9,509 bases of DNA, from contig JAKJFB010000084.1 of the NCBI GenBank assembly GCA_022705125.1, positions 1-9,509 on the forward strand, in the 5' to 3' direction. This DNA comes from Pseudomonadota bacterium. GTDB lineage: Bacteria > Pseudomonadota > Gammaproteobacteria > Pseudomonadales > UBA5518. Shown here one piece after another: positions 1 through 8,300 of this stretch (its first letter is position 1; each line of letters begins with the position of its first letter). The translations under genes and the position numbers were made by a program. The notes below the pieces were generated by a model. That model saw only the letters and a program-made list of their open reading frames with translations, had not been told where the DNA came from and did not search any database.

Positions 1-251
1 TCGACCACGATCACCAGCGAGGAGATCACGATCATCTGCACGATCATGCGGATGCTCGAGGGCGTGTGGTTGCGCAGCAGCGAGATCAGCAGGTTGGAGA
101 ACGCGGTGACCAGCGTCAGCGCGATCGACATCACCAGCGCGGTTTTCAGGCTGGACGTCACCGCGAGCGCCGAACAGATCCCGAGGATCTGCACCGCGAT
201 CGGGTTGTTGCTGAAGATCGGCGATACCAGAATTTCCCTGGTCTTGGTCAT
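1..251 (-). CDS. nqrD: Na+-translocating NADH:quinone oxidoreductase subunit D (NqrD), 5' part only
   Basis: NqrD is a membrane subunit of the sodium-pumping NADH:quinone oxidoreductase in the inner membrane. With NqrE it holds a [2Fe-2S] centre within the membrane. The visible 83 residues begin [20 protein letters not shown], a classic NqrD start, followed by the GICSALAVT segment. Cys26 there matches the conserved NqrD cysteine of the intramembrane Fe-S site. Two hydrophobic helices follow, around residues 18-33 and 36-58, and a third begins near residue 68. The family is about 210 residues long, so roughly 125 C-terminal residues lie beyond base 1. The ATG overlaps the nqrC stop by one base (TGATG), and a GGAGG at 265-261 sits 9 bases upstream, so translation is probably coupled to nqrC. 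The paralogous RnfE/RsxE family is the only close alternative, and the linked nqrABC genes argue against it. Confidence 0.95.
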   Translation of the reverse strand, partial: MTKTREILVSPIFSNNPIAVQILGICSALAVTSSLKTALVMSIALTLVTAFSNLLISLLRNHTPSSIRMIVQMIVISSLVIVV

Positions 252-1063
252 CAGGCCTGTCCTCCGCGAATCCTGCTCAAATAGGGACCGAAACCGCGCG
301 CGCCCAGCCAGAAGTGCAGCATGTGCTCGACCCCGTTGCTGGTGAGCGTCGCGCCCGAGAGCCCGTCGACCTGGTGCACGGCGGCCGGCGACTCCCGATC
401 GACGCTGCCCTTGACGATGTCGATCGACACCGCGCCCTCGGCGTCGAAGACCTGCTTGCCCGGCCACAACGCCTTCCATTTCGGGTTGTCGACCTCGCCG
501 CCGAGCCCGGGCGTTTCCTTCTGGTCGTAATACGCCAGGCCGATCACCGTGCTGGCGTCGCCCTCCAGCACCAGGAAGCCGTACAGCGTGCTCCACAGCC
601 CGTAACCGCGGATCGGCAGCACGATCTTCTGCAGCCCGCCCTCGTCCTCGAGCAGGTAGACCTGGGCGACCTTCTCGCGGCGCTTGATGCCCGCGATGTC
701 GGCATCACCCGGCAGCGCCTCGGAGAGCTTCGGATCCTTCGCGGCCTTGATCTGGTCGTAGCGCTCGGGGGCCAGTTCCGGCCGCGCCAGTTGCTCCGCG
801 GACAGGTACTCGCCGGTGTCGAGGTCGACCATGCGCACCGTGAAGCGCCCGAACAGCTCCTCGATCTCGGCGGCACCGTGCTCGCCCGGCGCGAACATGC
901 CGGCCGCGGACAGGATGTTCTTCTTGCGGTCGAGCTGCTTGTTGCTGGTCTGCACCGGCTTGAGCGAGACCGCGGCGCCCGCCACGATCACGGAACAGAC
1001 GATGCACAGGACCAGGGCGACCAGCAGGGTGCGCCCGGTGGTTTCCTTCCTAGCCGTTGACAT
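251..1063 (-). CDS. nqrC: Na+-translocating NADH:quinone oxidoreductase subunit C (NqrC)
   Basis: NqrC is a single-span, periplasm-facing subunit of Na+-NQR that carries a covalently bound FMN and relays electrons within the complex. The 270-residue protein has a short cytoplasmic N-terminus, one transmembrane helix at about residues 12-34, and a long periplasmic domain. The flavinylation motif [12 protein letters not shown] lies near the C-terminus. By family knowledge the FMN is attached through a phosphoester bond to the Thr of SGAT, here Thr239, by the flavin transferase ApbE (not in this window). The conserved tail [13 protein letters not shown] follows. Length is close to the Vibrio protein (about 257 residues). 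The start overlaps the end of nqrB by 14 bases, and a GGAGG at 1078-1074 lies 10 bases upstream inside nqrB. Nothing appears broken. RnfG shares the flavinylation motif but is shorter and lies in a different operon. Confidence 0.97.
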   Translation of the reverse strand: MSTARKETTGRTLLVALVLCIVCSVIVAGAAVSLKPVQTSNKQLDRKKNILSAAGMFAPGEHGAAEIEELFGRFTVRMVDLDTGEYLSAEQLARPELAPERYDQIKAAKDPKLSEALPGDADIAGIKRREKVAQVYLLEDEGGLQKIVLPIRGYGLWSTLYGFLVLEGDASTVIGLAYYDQKETPGLGGEVDNPKWKALWPGKQVFDAEGAVSIDIVKGSVDRESPAAVHQVDGLSGATLTSNGVEHMLHFWLGARGFGPYLSRIRGGQA

Positions 1064-2309
1064 GGCGCGCCAGCCTCCGGTTGATGTTGGCCCGCATCAC
1101 GAAATTGTCGATCAGCGGCGCAAAGATGTTGGCAAAAAGGATCGCGAGCATCATCCCCTCCGGATACGCAGGATTCACCACGCGGATCAGCATGACCATC
1201 ACGCCGATCAGGATGCCGAAGGCGAGCTTGCCGGTGTCGGTCATGGCGGCCGATACCGGGTCGGTGGCCATGAATACCGTGCCGAAAGCCCAGCCGCCGA
1301 TCACGAAGTGCCAGTAGAACGGCAGCGCGAACATCGGGTTCGTGTCCGAGCCCACGGCATTGAACAGCAGTCCCATCGCCACGGTGCCGATCACCACGCC
1401 GAGCATGATCCGCCACGACGCGATGCCGGTCCACAGCAGCAGCACCGCACCGAGCAATATCGCCAGTTTCGAGACCTCGCCGATGCTGCCGGGGATCTGG
1501 CCGAGGAATGCCTGCATCCAGGAAAACTGCGCGGTGATTGCCTCGAGTCCGCCATTGGCGCCGAGCGACAGCGCCGTGGCGCCGCTCATTCCGTCCACGC
1601 CCATCGAGCTGGCGCCGCTGTAGCCGTCTACCACCGCCCAGTCGAACGCCGTCCACACGCTGTCGCCCGAGATCTCGGCGGGATAGGCAAAGAACAGGAA
1701 CGCGCGTCCGACCAGCGCGGGATTGAGGAAATTCTTGCCGGTACCGCCGAAGACTTCCTTGCCGACCACCACGCCGAAGCTGATGCCGAGCGCGACCTGC
1801 CACAGCGGGATATCGGGCGGCAGCGTCAACGCGAACAGGATCGAGGTGACGAAGAAGCCCTCGTTGACCTCGTGCCCGCGCACGGCGGCGAACAGGATTT
1901 CCCACGCGATGCCCACGGCAAAGGTGACGATGTAGATCGGCAGGAAATAGCAGGCGCCGTGCCAGAAGCAGTCCCAGATGCTGTTCGGGTCATAGCCGGC
2001 GGCCAGGCCGATCAACCAGCCGTGCCAGTCGGTCTTGACCAGCACGCCCCCTTCCTGCATCGCGCTGTTGGCCTGGAATCCCAGGTTGTACATGCCCCAG
2101 AACATCGCCGGCAACGCCGCGAGCCACACCGTGATCATCACGCGCTTGAGATCGATGCCGTCGCGTACGTGGGCATTGGCGCGCGTGACGCTGGCCGGGG
2201 CGTAGAAGAAGGTATCGAGCGCCTCGTACAGCGGATACAGCGAGTGGAATCGCCCGCCCTTCTCGAAATGCGGCTCGACGCGGTCGAGCATTCGCCGCAA
2301 TGCTTTCAT
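1050..2309 (-). CDS. nqrB: Na+-translocating NADH:quinone oxidoreductase subunit B (NqrB)
   Basis: NqrB is the large polytopic membrane subunit of Na+-NQR. It carries a covalent FMN and riboflavin and is implicated in sodium translocation and quinone reduction. The 419-residue protein matches the family length (about 415). It has a soluble N-terminal segment (1-54), a first helix near 55-77, and hydrophobic helices through 120-210 and 283-400. Conserved blocks visible are [12 protein letters not shown] (145-156), the [15 protein letters not shown] stretch (161-175), [20 protein letters not shown] (183-202) and [12 protein letters not shown] (346-357). The flavinylation motif DGMSGATAL places the FMN threonine at Thr245, equivalent to Thr236 of the Vibrio protein. 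One base separates the nqrA stop from this ATG (TGACATG), with GGAGG at 2320-2316 six bases upstream, so translational coupling is likely. RnfD is a paralogue but is shorter. Confidence 0.98.
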   Translation of the reverse strand: MKALRRMLDRVEPHFEKGGRFHSLYPLYEALDTFFYAPASVTRANAHVRDGIDLKRVMITVWLAALPAMFWGMYNLGFQANSAMQEGGVLVKTDWHGWLIGLAAGYDPNSIWDCFWHGACYFLPIYIVTFAVGIAWEILFAAVRGHEVNEGFFVTSILFALTLPPDIPLWQVALGISFGVVVGKEVFGGTGKNFLNPALVGRAFLFFAYPAEISGDSVWTAFDWAVVDGYSGASSMGVDGMSGATALSLGANGGLEAITAQFSWMQAFLGQIPGSIGEVSKLAILLGAVLLLWTGIASWRIMLGVVIGTVAMGLLFNAVGSDTNPMFALPFYWHFVIGGWAFGTVFMATDPVSAAMTDTGKLAFGILIGVMVMLIRVVNPAYPEGMMLAILFANIFAPLIDNFVMRANINRRLARHVNG

Positions 2310-2310
2310 G

Positions 2311-3654
2311 TCAGGCCTCCGATTCGATGCGGGTGAGGTTGTCGCGCAGAATGGGGCCGAACTCGTACTTGCCGGGACAGACGTAACTGCACAGTGCGAG
2401 ATCCTCCTCGTCGAGCTCCAGCGCGCCCAGCTTGACCGCGGTCTCCACGTCGCCGACCACCAGCGACTTCAGCAAAGGTGTCGCCAGCACGTCGAGCGGC
2501 ATGACTTTCTCGTAGGCGCCGATCGGCACGATCGCGCGCGGGCTGCCGTTGGTCGAGGTGTCCATCGCGAAGCGCCTGCCGCCGAGGAAGCGCGACAGGT
2601 AGATGCCCATCACCGAGTGACGGTCGACGCCCGGTGACATCCAGCCCATGAAACGCCGCTCGCGCCCCTCGGGCAGCACCGAGACCTGCGTGTGGTAGCG
2701 CCCGAGAAAGGCCAGTGCGCCGTGCGCGCGGCGCCCGCCGAGCACACTGCCGCTGATGATGCGCTGCTCGCCCGGGGCGAGCTCGCCGGCGCAGAGCTCC
2801 TCGGTGCTGGCGCCCAGCACGGTGCGCAGCAGGCGCGGTTTGGCGATACCGGGGCCGGCGAGCGCGACGACGCGCTCCGTGAGCAGGCGCCCGGTAGTGA
2901 ACAGATGCCCGATCGCGACGACATCCTGGTAGCCGACGGTCCAGACCGCCCGGTGTTCGTGCACCGGGTCGAGGAAGTGGATGTGGGTGCCGGCGAGTCC
3001 GGCGGGGTGCGGGCCGCCGAACTCCTCGTGCACCACGCGCGGGGCCTCGATGCGCGGCACGCTGGCCCCGGCGCCGCTCACCACGTAGACCTTGCCCTCG
3101 GTGAGCGCGCTCAGCAGCTGCACGCCGTGGCGGAACTCCTCGGCGCGCGGTGCAAGAACCACCGCGGGGTCGGCCGCGAGCGGATGGGTGTCGATCGCGG
3201 TGACGAAGATCGCGTGCGGCACGCTGGCCGGGGCCGGCACCTTGCTGTACGGGCGCGTGCGCAGCGCGGTCCACAGCCCGGAAGCGCACAGGTTGCGGCA
3301 CACCCGCTCGCGCGAGAGCGATGCCAGGGCCGCTGCCTCGTAGCGCTCGAACTCCCGCTCCTCGGTGCCTTCGACGTCGATCACCACCGACAGCAGCACG
3401 CGCTTGGGCCCGCGGTTGATAGCGGCGATCGTGCCGGCCACCGGTGCCGTGAACTGCACGCCCTCGACCTTGCGGTCGGTGAACAGTACTTGTCCCTTGG
3501 CTACACGATCGCCGGGCTGCACAGTCATGCTCGGCTTCATGCCATGGTAATCGGGCCCCAGCACGGCCACCGTGCGAACCCGCGGTCCCTCATGCACGCG
3601 CTGCTCGGGCTCCCCGCTGATGGGCAGGTCCAGTCCTCGACGAATCGTGATCAT
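2311..3654 (-). CDS. nqrA: Na+-translocating NADH:quinone oxidoreductase subunit A (NqrA)
   Basis: NqrA is the cytoplasm-facing peripheral subunit of Na+-NQR and the usual first gene of the nqr operon. It carries no stably bound redox cofactor and has been proposed to take part in quinone binding and assembly. The 447 residues fit the family (Vibrio about 446). The N-terminus [18 protein letters not shown] and the following lipoyl-like barrel-sandwich region, with [20 protein letters not shown] and [20 protein letters not shown], are diagnostic. A central Rnf-type/SLBB region follows, and the C-terminus has the conserved [19 protein letters not shown] segment starting at residue 422. A GGGAG at 3664-3660 lies five bases before the ATG and supports this start. 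No convincing promoter was seen in the 72 bases upstream, so transcription may come from inside or upstream of the gap gene. Confidence 0.98.
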   Translation of the reverse strand: MITIRRGLDLPISGEPEQRVHEGPRVRTVAVLGPDYHGMKPSMTVQPGDRVAKGQVLFTDRKVEGVQFTAPVAGTIAAINRGPKRVLLSVVIDVEGTEEREFERYEAAALASLSRERVCRNLCASGLWTALRTRPYSKVPAPASVPHAIFVTAIDTHPLAADPAVVLAPRAEEFRHGVQLLSALTEGKVYVVSGAGASVPRIEAPRVVHEEFGGPHPAGLAGTHIHFLDPVHEHRAVWTVGYQDVVAIGHLFTTGRLLTERVVALAGPGIAKPRLLRTVLGASTEELCAGELAPGEQRIISGSVLGGRRAHGALAFLGRYHTQVSVLPEGRERRFMGWMSPGVDRHSVMGIYLSRFLGGRRFAMDTSTNGSPRAIVPIGAYEKVMPLDVLATPLLKSLVVGDVETAVKLGALELDEEDLALCSYVCPGKYEFGPILRDNLTRIESEA

Positions 3655-3685
3655 TGTTGCTCCCGTCCGACCTTTCCGATCAACC

Positions 3686-3714
3686 GGCCCGCGCCGCCGC
3701 TGGCAGCGCGGGCC
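3686..3714 (-). terminator. GC-rich hairpin between gap and nqrA, no U-tract
   Basis: A 9-bp perfect inverted repeat, GGCCCGCGC (3686-3694) and GCGCGGGCC (3706-3714), encloses 11 bases. Inside it three further pairs (GCC/GGC) can form after a C/A mismatch, around a GCT loop. Read on the minus strand it begins 12 bases after the gap stop codon and ends about 31 bases before the nqrA start. Neither strand has a T-run after the stem, so this is not a standard intrinsic terminator. It may be an mRNA 3'-end stabiliser, a partial or attenuating terminator, or a Rho-dependent boundary between gap and the nqr operon. The stem is read directly from the sequence; the role is inferred. Confidence 0.5.
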
Positions 3715-3726
3715 TCGCCTCGCGTC

Positions 3727-5223
3727 TCATCGCGACTTCGGCCAGCTGAAGCCCACCGTTGTCGCGTCCGGATAGACCGCGTAGTGCACGCCGGCGACGT
3801 GTTCGAGCACGCGGTGCACCTGGCAGGCGTAGCCGAACTCGTTGTCGTACCAGAGGTAGAGGATCGCGCTGTTGCCCTGCACGATCGTGGCCTGCGCGTC
3901 GTGGATGCAGGCGGCGCGGGAACCGACGAAATCGGAGGACACCACTTCCGGCGACGAGGTGTAGTCGATCTGGCGGCTGAGCGGCGAGTGCAGCGAGGCC
4001 CAGCGCATGAACTCGTTGACTTCCTCGACCGAGGTCGGGCGCTTCAGCGTGAGGTGCAGGATCGCCATCGAAACGTCGGGCACCGGCACGCGGATCGCAT
4101 TGCCGGTGAGCTTGCCCGCCATCGAGGGCAGCACCTTGGCCACGGCGCTGGCCGCGCCGGTCTCGGTGAGCACCATGTTCAGCGGCGCGCTGCGCCCGCG
4201 GCGGTTGGCCTTGTGGAAATTGTCGATCAGGTTCTGGTCGTTGGTGTAGGCGTGCACGGTCTCGACGTGGCCCGAGACGATGCCGAACTGCTCGTCCACG
4301 GCCTTCAGCGCCGGCGCGATCGCGTTGGTGGTGCACGAGGCGGCCGTGATGATGCGGTCGTCCGCGCTGATGTCGCCGTGGTTCACGCCGTAGACGATGT
4401 TCTTCAGCGCGCCCTTGCCGGGCGCGGTGAGGATCACCTTCGACACGCCCCTGGCCTGCAGGTGGCGCGACAGTCCGGCCTCGTCGCGCCATTTGCCGGT
4501 GTTGTCGATCACGATGGCGTCGTTGATGCCATAGGCCGTGTAGTCGATGCTCTCGGGCGCATCGGCGTAGATCAGCTTCACTTCGTTGCCGTTGGCGATG
4601 AAGGAGCCGTTCTCCTCGTCGACGCGGATCGTGCCGTTGAAGGAGCCGTGGATCGAGTCGCGTCGCAGCAGCGCCGCGCGCTTGACCAGGTCGTCGTCGC
4701 TCGATTTGCGCACCACCACGGCGCGCAGGCGCAGCACGTCACCGCCGCCGGTCTTCTCGATCAGCAGCCGCGCCATCAGCCGGCCGATCCGGCCGAAGCC
4801 ATAGAGCACCACGTCGCGCGGCGCGGCGACCGGCTTGGCGGTGCTGCCGATCAGCCCCTGCAGTTCCTTGCGCAGGAAGGCCTCGGCCGAGACGCCCTCC
4901 GTGCGCGGGCCCGCCGCATAGGCCACGCTGAGGCGCCCGATGTCGACGTGGCCCGTGCCCAGCTCGAGGCGGCCCAGCGCCTCGACCAGCGGCCAGGTCT
5001 CGAACTCCGACAGTTCATTGTGCTCGACCTGGCGCACGAAGCGATGGGTCTTCATGATGTCGAGCACAGACTGCGACACCAGCGAGCGGCCGTAGACGTA
5101 GACCTTGACGTTGCGCTCGCGATACAGCTTGCCCACGACAGGGATCATGGCCTCGGCCAGCGCTTCGCGCTGCTTCCAGTCAGAGAAGTAGTCCGCCGGT
5201 TTCGGTCGCTTGCGATCGGGCAT
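3727..5223 (-). CDS. gap: Glyceraldehyde-3-phosphate dehydrogenase, long form with N-terminal extension
   Basis: This enzyme is predicted to interconvert glyceraldehyde 3-phosphate and 1,3-bisphosphoglycerate using NAD(P). At 498 residues it is much longer than the classic form (about 330). Residues 1-135 form an extension found in the Pseudomonas-type subfamily, with a conserved REALAEAMIPVVGKLYRERN block (19-38). The Rossmann glycine motif GFGRIGR is at 142-148, the catalytic ASCTTNA at 295-301 (Cys297), the catalytic base in HAYT (His324), and the C-terminal WYDNEFGY at 458-465. After the second Rossmann strand, where NAD-specific enzymes have Asn-Asp, this protein has Arg172-Lys173. That suggests NADP use or dual specificity, as inferred from alignment by eye. 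The start is supported by GAGG at 5236-5233, nine bases upstream. It is divergent from mfd and is followed by the nqr operon. The preferred direction (gluconeogenic or glycolytic) cannot be read from sequence. Confidence 0.95.
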   Translation of the reverse strand: MPDRKRPKPADYFSDWKQREALAEAMIPVVGKLYRERNVKVYVYGRSLVSQSVLDIMKTHRFVRQVEHNELSEFETWPLVEALGRLELGTGHVDIGRLSVAYAAGPRTEGVSAEAFLRKELQGLIGSTAKPVAAPRDVVLYGFGRIGRLMARLLIEKTGGGDVLRLRAVVVRKSSDDDLVKRAALLRRDSIHGSFNGTIRVDEENGSFIANGNEVKLIYADAPESIDYTAYGINDAIVIDNTGKWRDEAGLSRHLQARGVSKVILTAPGKGALKNIVYGVNHGDISADDRIITAASCTTNAIAPALKAVDEQFGIVSGHVETVHAYTNDQNLIDNFHKANRRGRSAPLNMVLTETGAASAVAKVLPSMAGKLTGNAIRVPVPDVSMAILHLTLKRPTSVEEVNEFMRWASLHSPLSRQIDYTSSPEVVSSDFVGSRAACIHDAQATIVQGNSAILYLWYDNEFGYACQVHRVLEHVAGVHYAVYPDATTVGFSWPKSR

Positions 5224-5252
5224 CGTCAGTGGCCTCGGAAATGCTGTGGGAC

Positions 5253-5275
5253 GGTTCGCTGCCGGGCATGGAACC
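5253..5275. promoter_or_regulatory. 23-bp near-perfect dyad, candidate operator
   Basis: The sequence reads GGTTC-GC-TGCC-G-GGCA-TG-GAACC, an odd-centred inverted repeat about base 5264 with 9 of 11 positions pairing. The single-base centre makes the full dyad unlikely as an RNA hairpin and more like a binding site for a dimeric regulator with half-site GGTTCnnTGCC. It lies just inside the predicted gap transcript, downstream of its start site, and directly abuts the weak candidate -35 of mfd. A protein bound here could affect both genes. It does not resemble LexA, Cra/FruR or HexR consensus sites as I know them. The symmetry is seen; the role is inference. Confidence 0.4.
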
Positions 5276-5305
5276 TTCTAAGTCCCCCCGGCGGCGGCGT
5301 ATTAT
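5276..5305 (+). promoter_or_regulatory. Candidate sigma70 promoter for mfd (weak -35)
   Basis: On the plus strand TATTAT (5300-5305) matches the -10 consensus at five of six positions. The best upstream element is TTCTAA (5276-5281) at an 18-base spacing, which matches TTGACA at only three positions, so the promoter would be weak or activator-assisted. Transcription would begin near 5312, leaving a leader of about 60 bases. The -10 box overlaps the predicted gap -10 box on the other strand. Confidence 0.4.
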
Positions 5306-5329
5306 GGTCAGTCGTCACTGCCGCCGCAA
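5301..5329 (-). promoter_or_regulatory. Candidate sigma70 promoter for gap
   Basis: On the minus strand a -35-like TTGCGG (5329-5324) is separated by exactly 17 bases from a -10-like CATAAT (5306-5301), which matches five of six consensus positions. Transcription would start near 5294, giving a leader of about 70 bases before the gap ATG at 5223. This is the only clearly AT-rich patch in the 147-bp divergent region. No promoter was tested; this is a motif-based call. Confidence 0.5.
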
Positions 5330-5370
5330 GAAAGCGGCCGGCATCCCCTGGCTCCCTGGCTGGCACCCGC

Positions 5371-8300
5371 ATGAACACAACCCTGTTGTCGCCCCCCCGG
5401 GCGCGTCCCGGCGACCACCTGCGCTGGGGCGGACTGATACCCGGCGCCGACGCGCTCGCGCTGGCAAGCGTCGCGCGCGAGCACCCCGGCACCATGGTCG
5501 TCCTGACCGCCGGCAGCGCGACGGCCGAGCGTATCGAGTACGACCTGCGTTTCTTCCTTGCCGGCGCCGGCACCGCCAAGCCCGTGCTGCGCCTGCCCGA
5601 CTGGGAAACCCTGCCCTACGACCGCTTCTCGCCGCACCAGGACCTGGTCTCGGACCGCCTGCTGGCGCTGTCGCGCCTGGCTCAGGGCGACCCGGTGGTG
5701 CTGATCGTTCCCGTCGCGACCCTGATGCAGCGCACCGCGCCCGTGGCCTACGTGAGCGCCTCCTCGCTGGCGCTGGATCCCGGCCAGCGCCTGGGCGTCG
5801 CGCAGCTGCGCAACACCCTGGCGCGCGCCGGCTACCGCGCCGTCGACAATGTCTACGAGCACGGCGAGTTCGCGGTGCGCGGCTCCATCGTGGACCTGTT
5901 CCCGATGGGGCACGACACCCCGGTGCGCATCGAGCTGTTCGACGAGGAGATCGAGACGCTGCGCAGCTTCGACCCCGAGACCCAGCGCTCGCTCGCGCCG
6001 CTCGAGCGCCTGCGCCTGCTGCCCGGGCGCGAGTACCCGTTCGACGATGCGGCGATCGCGGCGTTCCGCCGCCGCTGGCACGAGCGCTTCGACAACGACC
6101 ACCGCGCCTGCCCCGACTACCAGGACGTCGCGCGCGGCATCGCGCCGGGCGGCATCGAGTACTTCCTGCCGCTGTTCTTCGACCAGTGCGCCACGCTGTT
6201 CGATTATCTGCCCGAACAGAGCCTGCTCTGCATCGAGGATGCCGCGCGCGCCGGGATCGACCAGGTGTGGGAGGCGGTCAACGGCCGCTACCGCAGTCTA
6301 GGCTCCGATATCACCCGCCCGCTGCTCGCGCCCGCCGAGGTCTTCCTGCCGCCCGATGAACTGCGCGCGGCGCTCAAGCGCCACACCCGCATCGAGTTCA
6401 CCGCGCTGGAGCAGCCCGAGCGCGCCGGCGCGCACAACTTCGGCTCGGGCGAACTGGCGCTCTCGCGCGAGGCCGGCAAGCGCGACGATCCGGTCGCGCG
6501 CATCGCCGCGATCGCGGCCCTGCCGCAGGCGCGGCGCAAGCTGTTCTGCGCCGAGACGCCGGGGCGGCGCGAGATGCTGGTCGAGTTGCTCGCGCGCGCC
6601 GGGGTGAAGGCGGAGGCGGTGGCCGGCTGGGAGGAGTTCCTGCGCGGGGAAGCGCCCTGCGCGATCACGATCGCGCCGATCGCCGAGAGCTTCCGGCTCG
6701 ACGAGCCCTCGTGCCTGGTGGTCGCGGAATCGGCGCTGTTCGGCAAGCGCGTGATGCAGCGCCGCCGGCGCTCGCGCGCCGCCGAGTCCGCCGAGACCTC
6801 GATCAGGAACCTCGCCGAGCTCGACATCGGCTCGCCCGTGGTGCACCTCGAGCACGGTGTGGGCCGCTACCTCGGGCTGCAGACGCTCGAGGTCGACGGC
6901 GAGCGCGCCGAGTTCCTGTGCATCGAGTACGCCGAGGCGGCAAAGCTGTTCGTGCCGGTGACCGCGCTCGACATGGTCAGCCGCTACACCGGCATCGATA
7001 CCGACGCCGTGACGCTGAACCGCCTCGGCAGCGATCAATGGGCGCGCGCGCGGCGCAAGGCGCAGGAGAAGATCCGCGACGTCGCGGCCGAACTGCTCGA
7101 GATCTACGCGCGGCGCGAGTCGCGCCCCGGACACGCCTTCGCGCACCCGGGCGCGGCCTACGAGAGCTTCGCGGCCTCTTTCCCCTTCGAGGAGACGCCC
7201 GACCAGCTCGGCGCGATCGAGGCGGTGATGAACGATATGTGCGCGCCGCGCGCGATGGACCGACTGGTCTGCGGCGATGTGGGCTTCGGCAAGACCGAGG
7301 TCGCGATGCGCGCGGCCTTCATCGCGGTGCATTCGGGCAAGCAGGTCGCGGTACTGGTGCCCACCACGCTGCTGGCGCAGCAGCACTTCGAGACTTTCAG
7401 CGACCGCTTCGCGGACCTGCCCGTCACCATCGACTCGATCTCGCGTTTTCGCTCCGCGACCGAGCAGAAGCAGGTGCTCGAGCGCGTGGCCGCCGGACGG
7501 GTCGACATCCTGATCGGCACCCACAGCCTGCTCGGGGGCGAGCTGCGCTATCGCGACCTCGGGCTGCTGGTGATCGACGAGGAGCACCGTTTCGGCGTGC
7601 GCCAGAAGGACCAGCTGAAGGCGCTGCGCGCCACGGTGGACATCCTCACGCTGACGGCCACCCCGATCCCGCGCACGCTGAACATGGCCGTCGCAGGGCT
7701 GCGCGACCTGTCGATCATCAGCACGCCGCCGGCACGTCGCCTCGCGGTGAAGACCTTCGTGCAGCGCCACGACGAAGGCGTGGTGAAGGATGCGCTCGAT
7801 CGCGAGCTGCGCCGCGGCGGGCAGGTCTTCTTCCTGCACAACGACGTGAAGACCATCGACAGGCGCGCCGCGGAAATCGAGCGCCTGATACCCGAGGCGC
7901 GCGTGACGGTGGCGCACGGCCAGATGCGCGAGCGCGACCTCGAGCGCGTGATGTCGGATTTCTACCACAAGCGCTTCAACGTGCTGTGCTGCACCACGAT
8001 CATCGAGACCGGCATCGATATCCCGAGCGCGAACACCATCGTGATCGAGCGCGCCGACAAGTTCGGGCTGGCGCAGCTGCACCAGCTGCGCGGGCGCGTG
8101 GGACGCTCGCACCACCAGGCCTACGCCTTCCTGCTGACGCCGGACGAGAAATCGATGACACCGGATGCGGTGAAGCGCCTCGACGCGATCGCGGGCACCG
8201 ATTCGCTGGGCGCGGGCTTCCTGCTCGCGACACACGACCTCGAGATCCGCGGCGCCGGCGAACTGCTCGGCGAGGAGCAGAGCGGGCAGATCCAGGCCAT

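Noticed and set aside
314..2336. Long plus-strand open frames opposite nqrC and nqrB.
   Set aside because: The translations are low-complexity and basic, opposite clear nqr genes. They are explained by GC-rich third positions.
1..3654. Possibility that the operon is rnf rather than nqr.
   Set aside because: NqrA, with its N-terminal signature and 447-residue length, and the full-length flavinylated NqrB and NqrC are diagnostic of Na+-NQR. No RnfB or RnfC ferredoxin-type cysteine clusters are present.
5253..5275. Dyad considered as a HexR, Cra/FruR or LexA site, which would fit gap or repair regulation.
   Set aside because: Its arms (GGTTC, TGCC) do not match the known consensus patterns of these regulators (TTGT-type arms, GAAAC/GTTTC, CTGT-N8-ACAG).
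5323..5338. Short hairpin GCCGC-AAGAAA-GCGGC as a possible terminator or riboregulator.
   Set aside because: A stem of only five pairs with no T-run overlaps the candidate gap -35. It is too weak to list as its own feature in this base composition.
2692..5370. The mfd reading frame stays open for about 2.7 kb upstream, antisense to nqrA and gap, suggesting a giant fusion protein.
   Set aside because: The upstream translation is Arg/Ala/Gly/His-rich with no recognisable domain and lies exactly opposite two strongly conserved genes. It is a product of high GC, where stop codons are rare. Mfd homology starts only after 5371.
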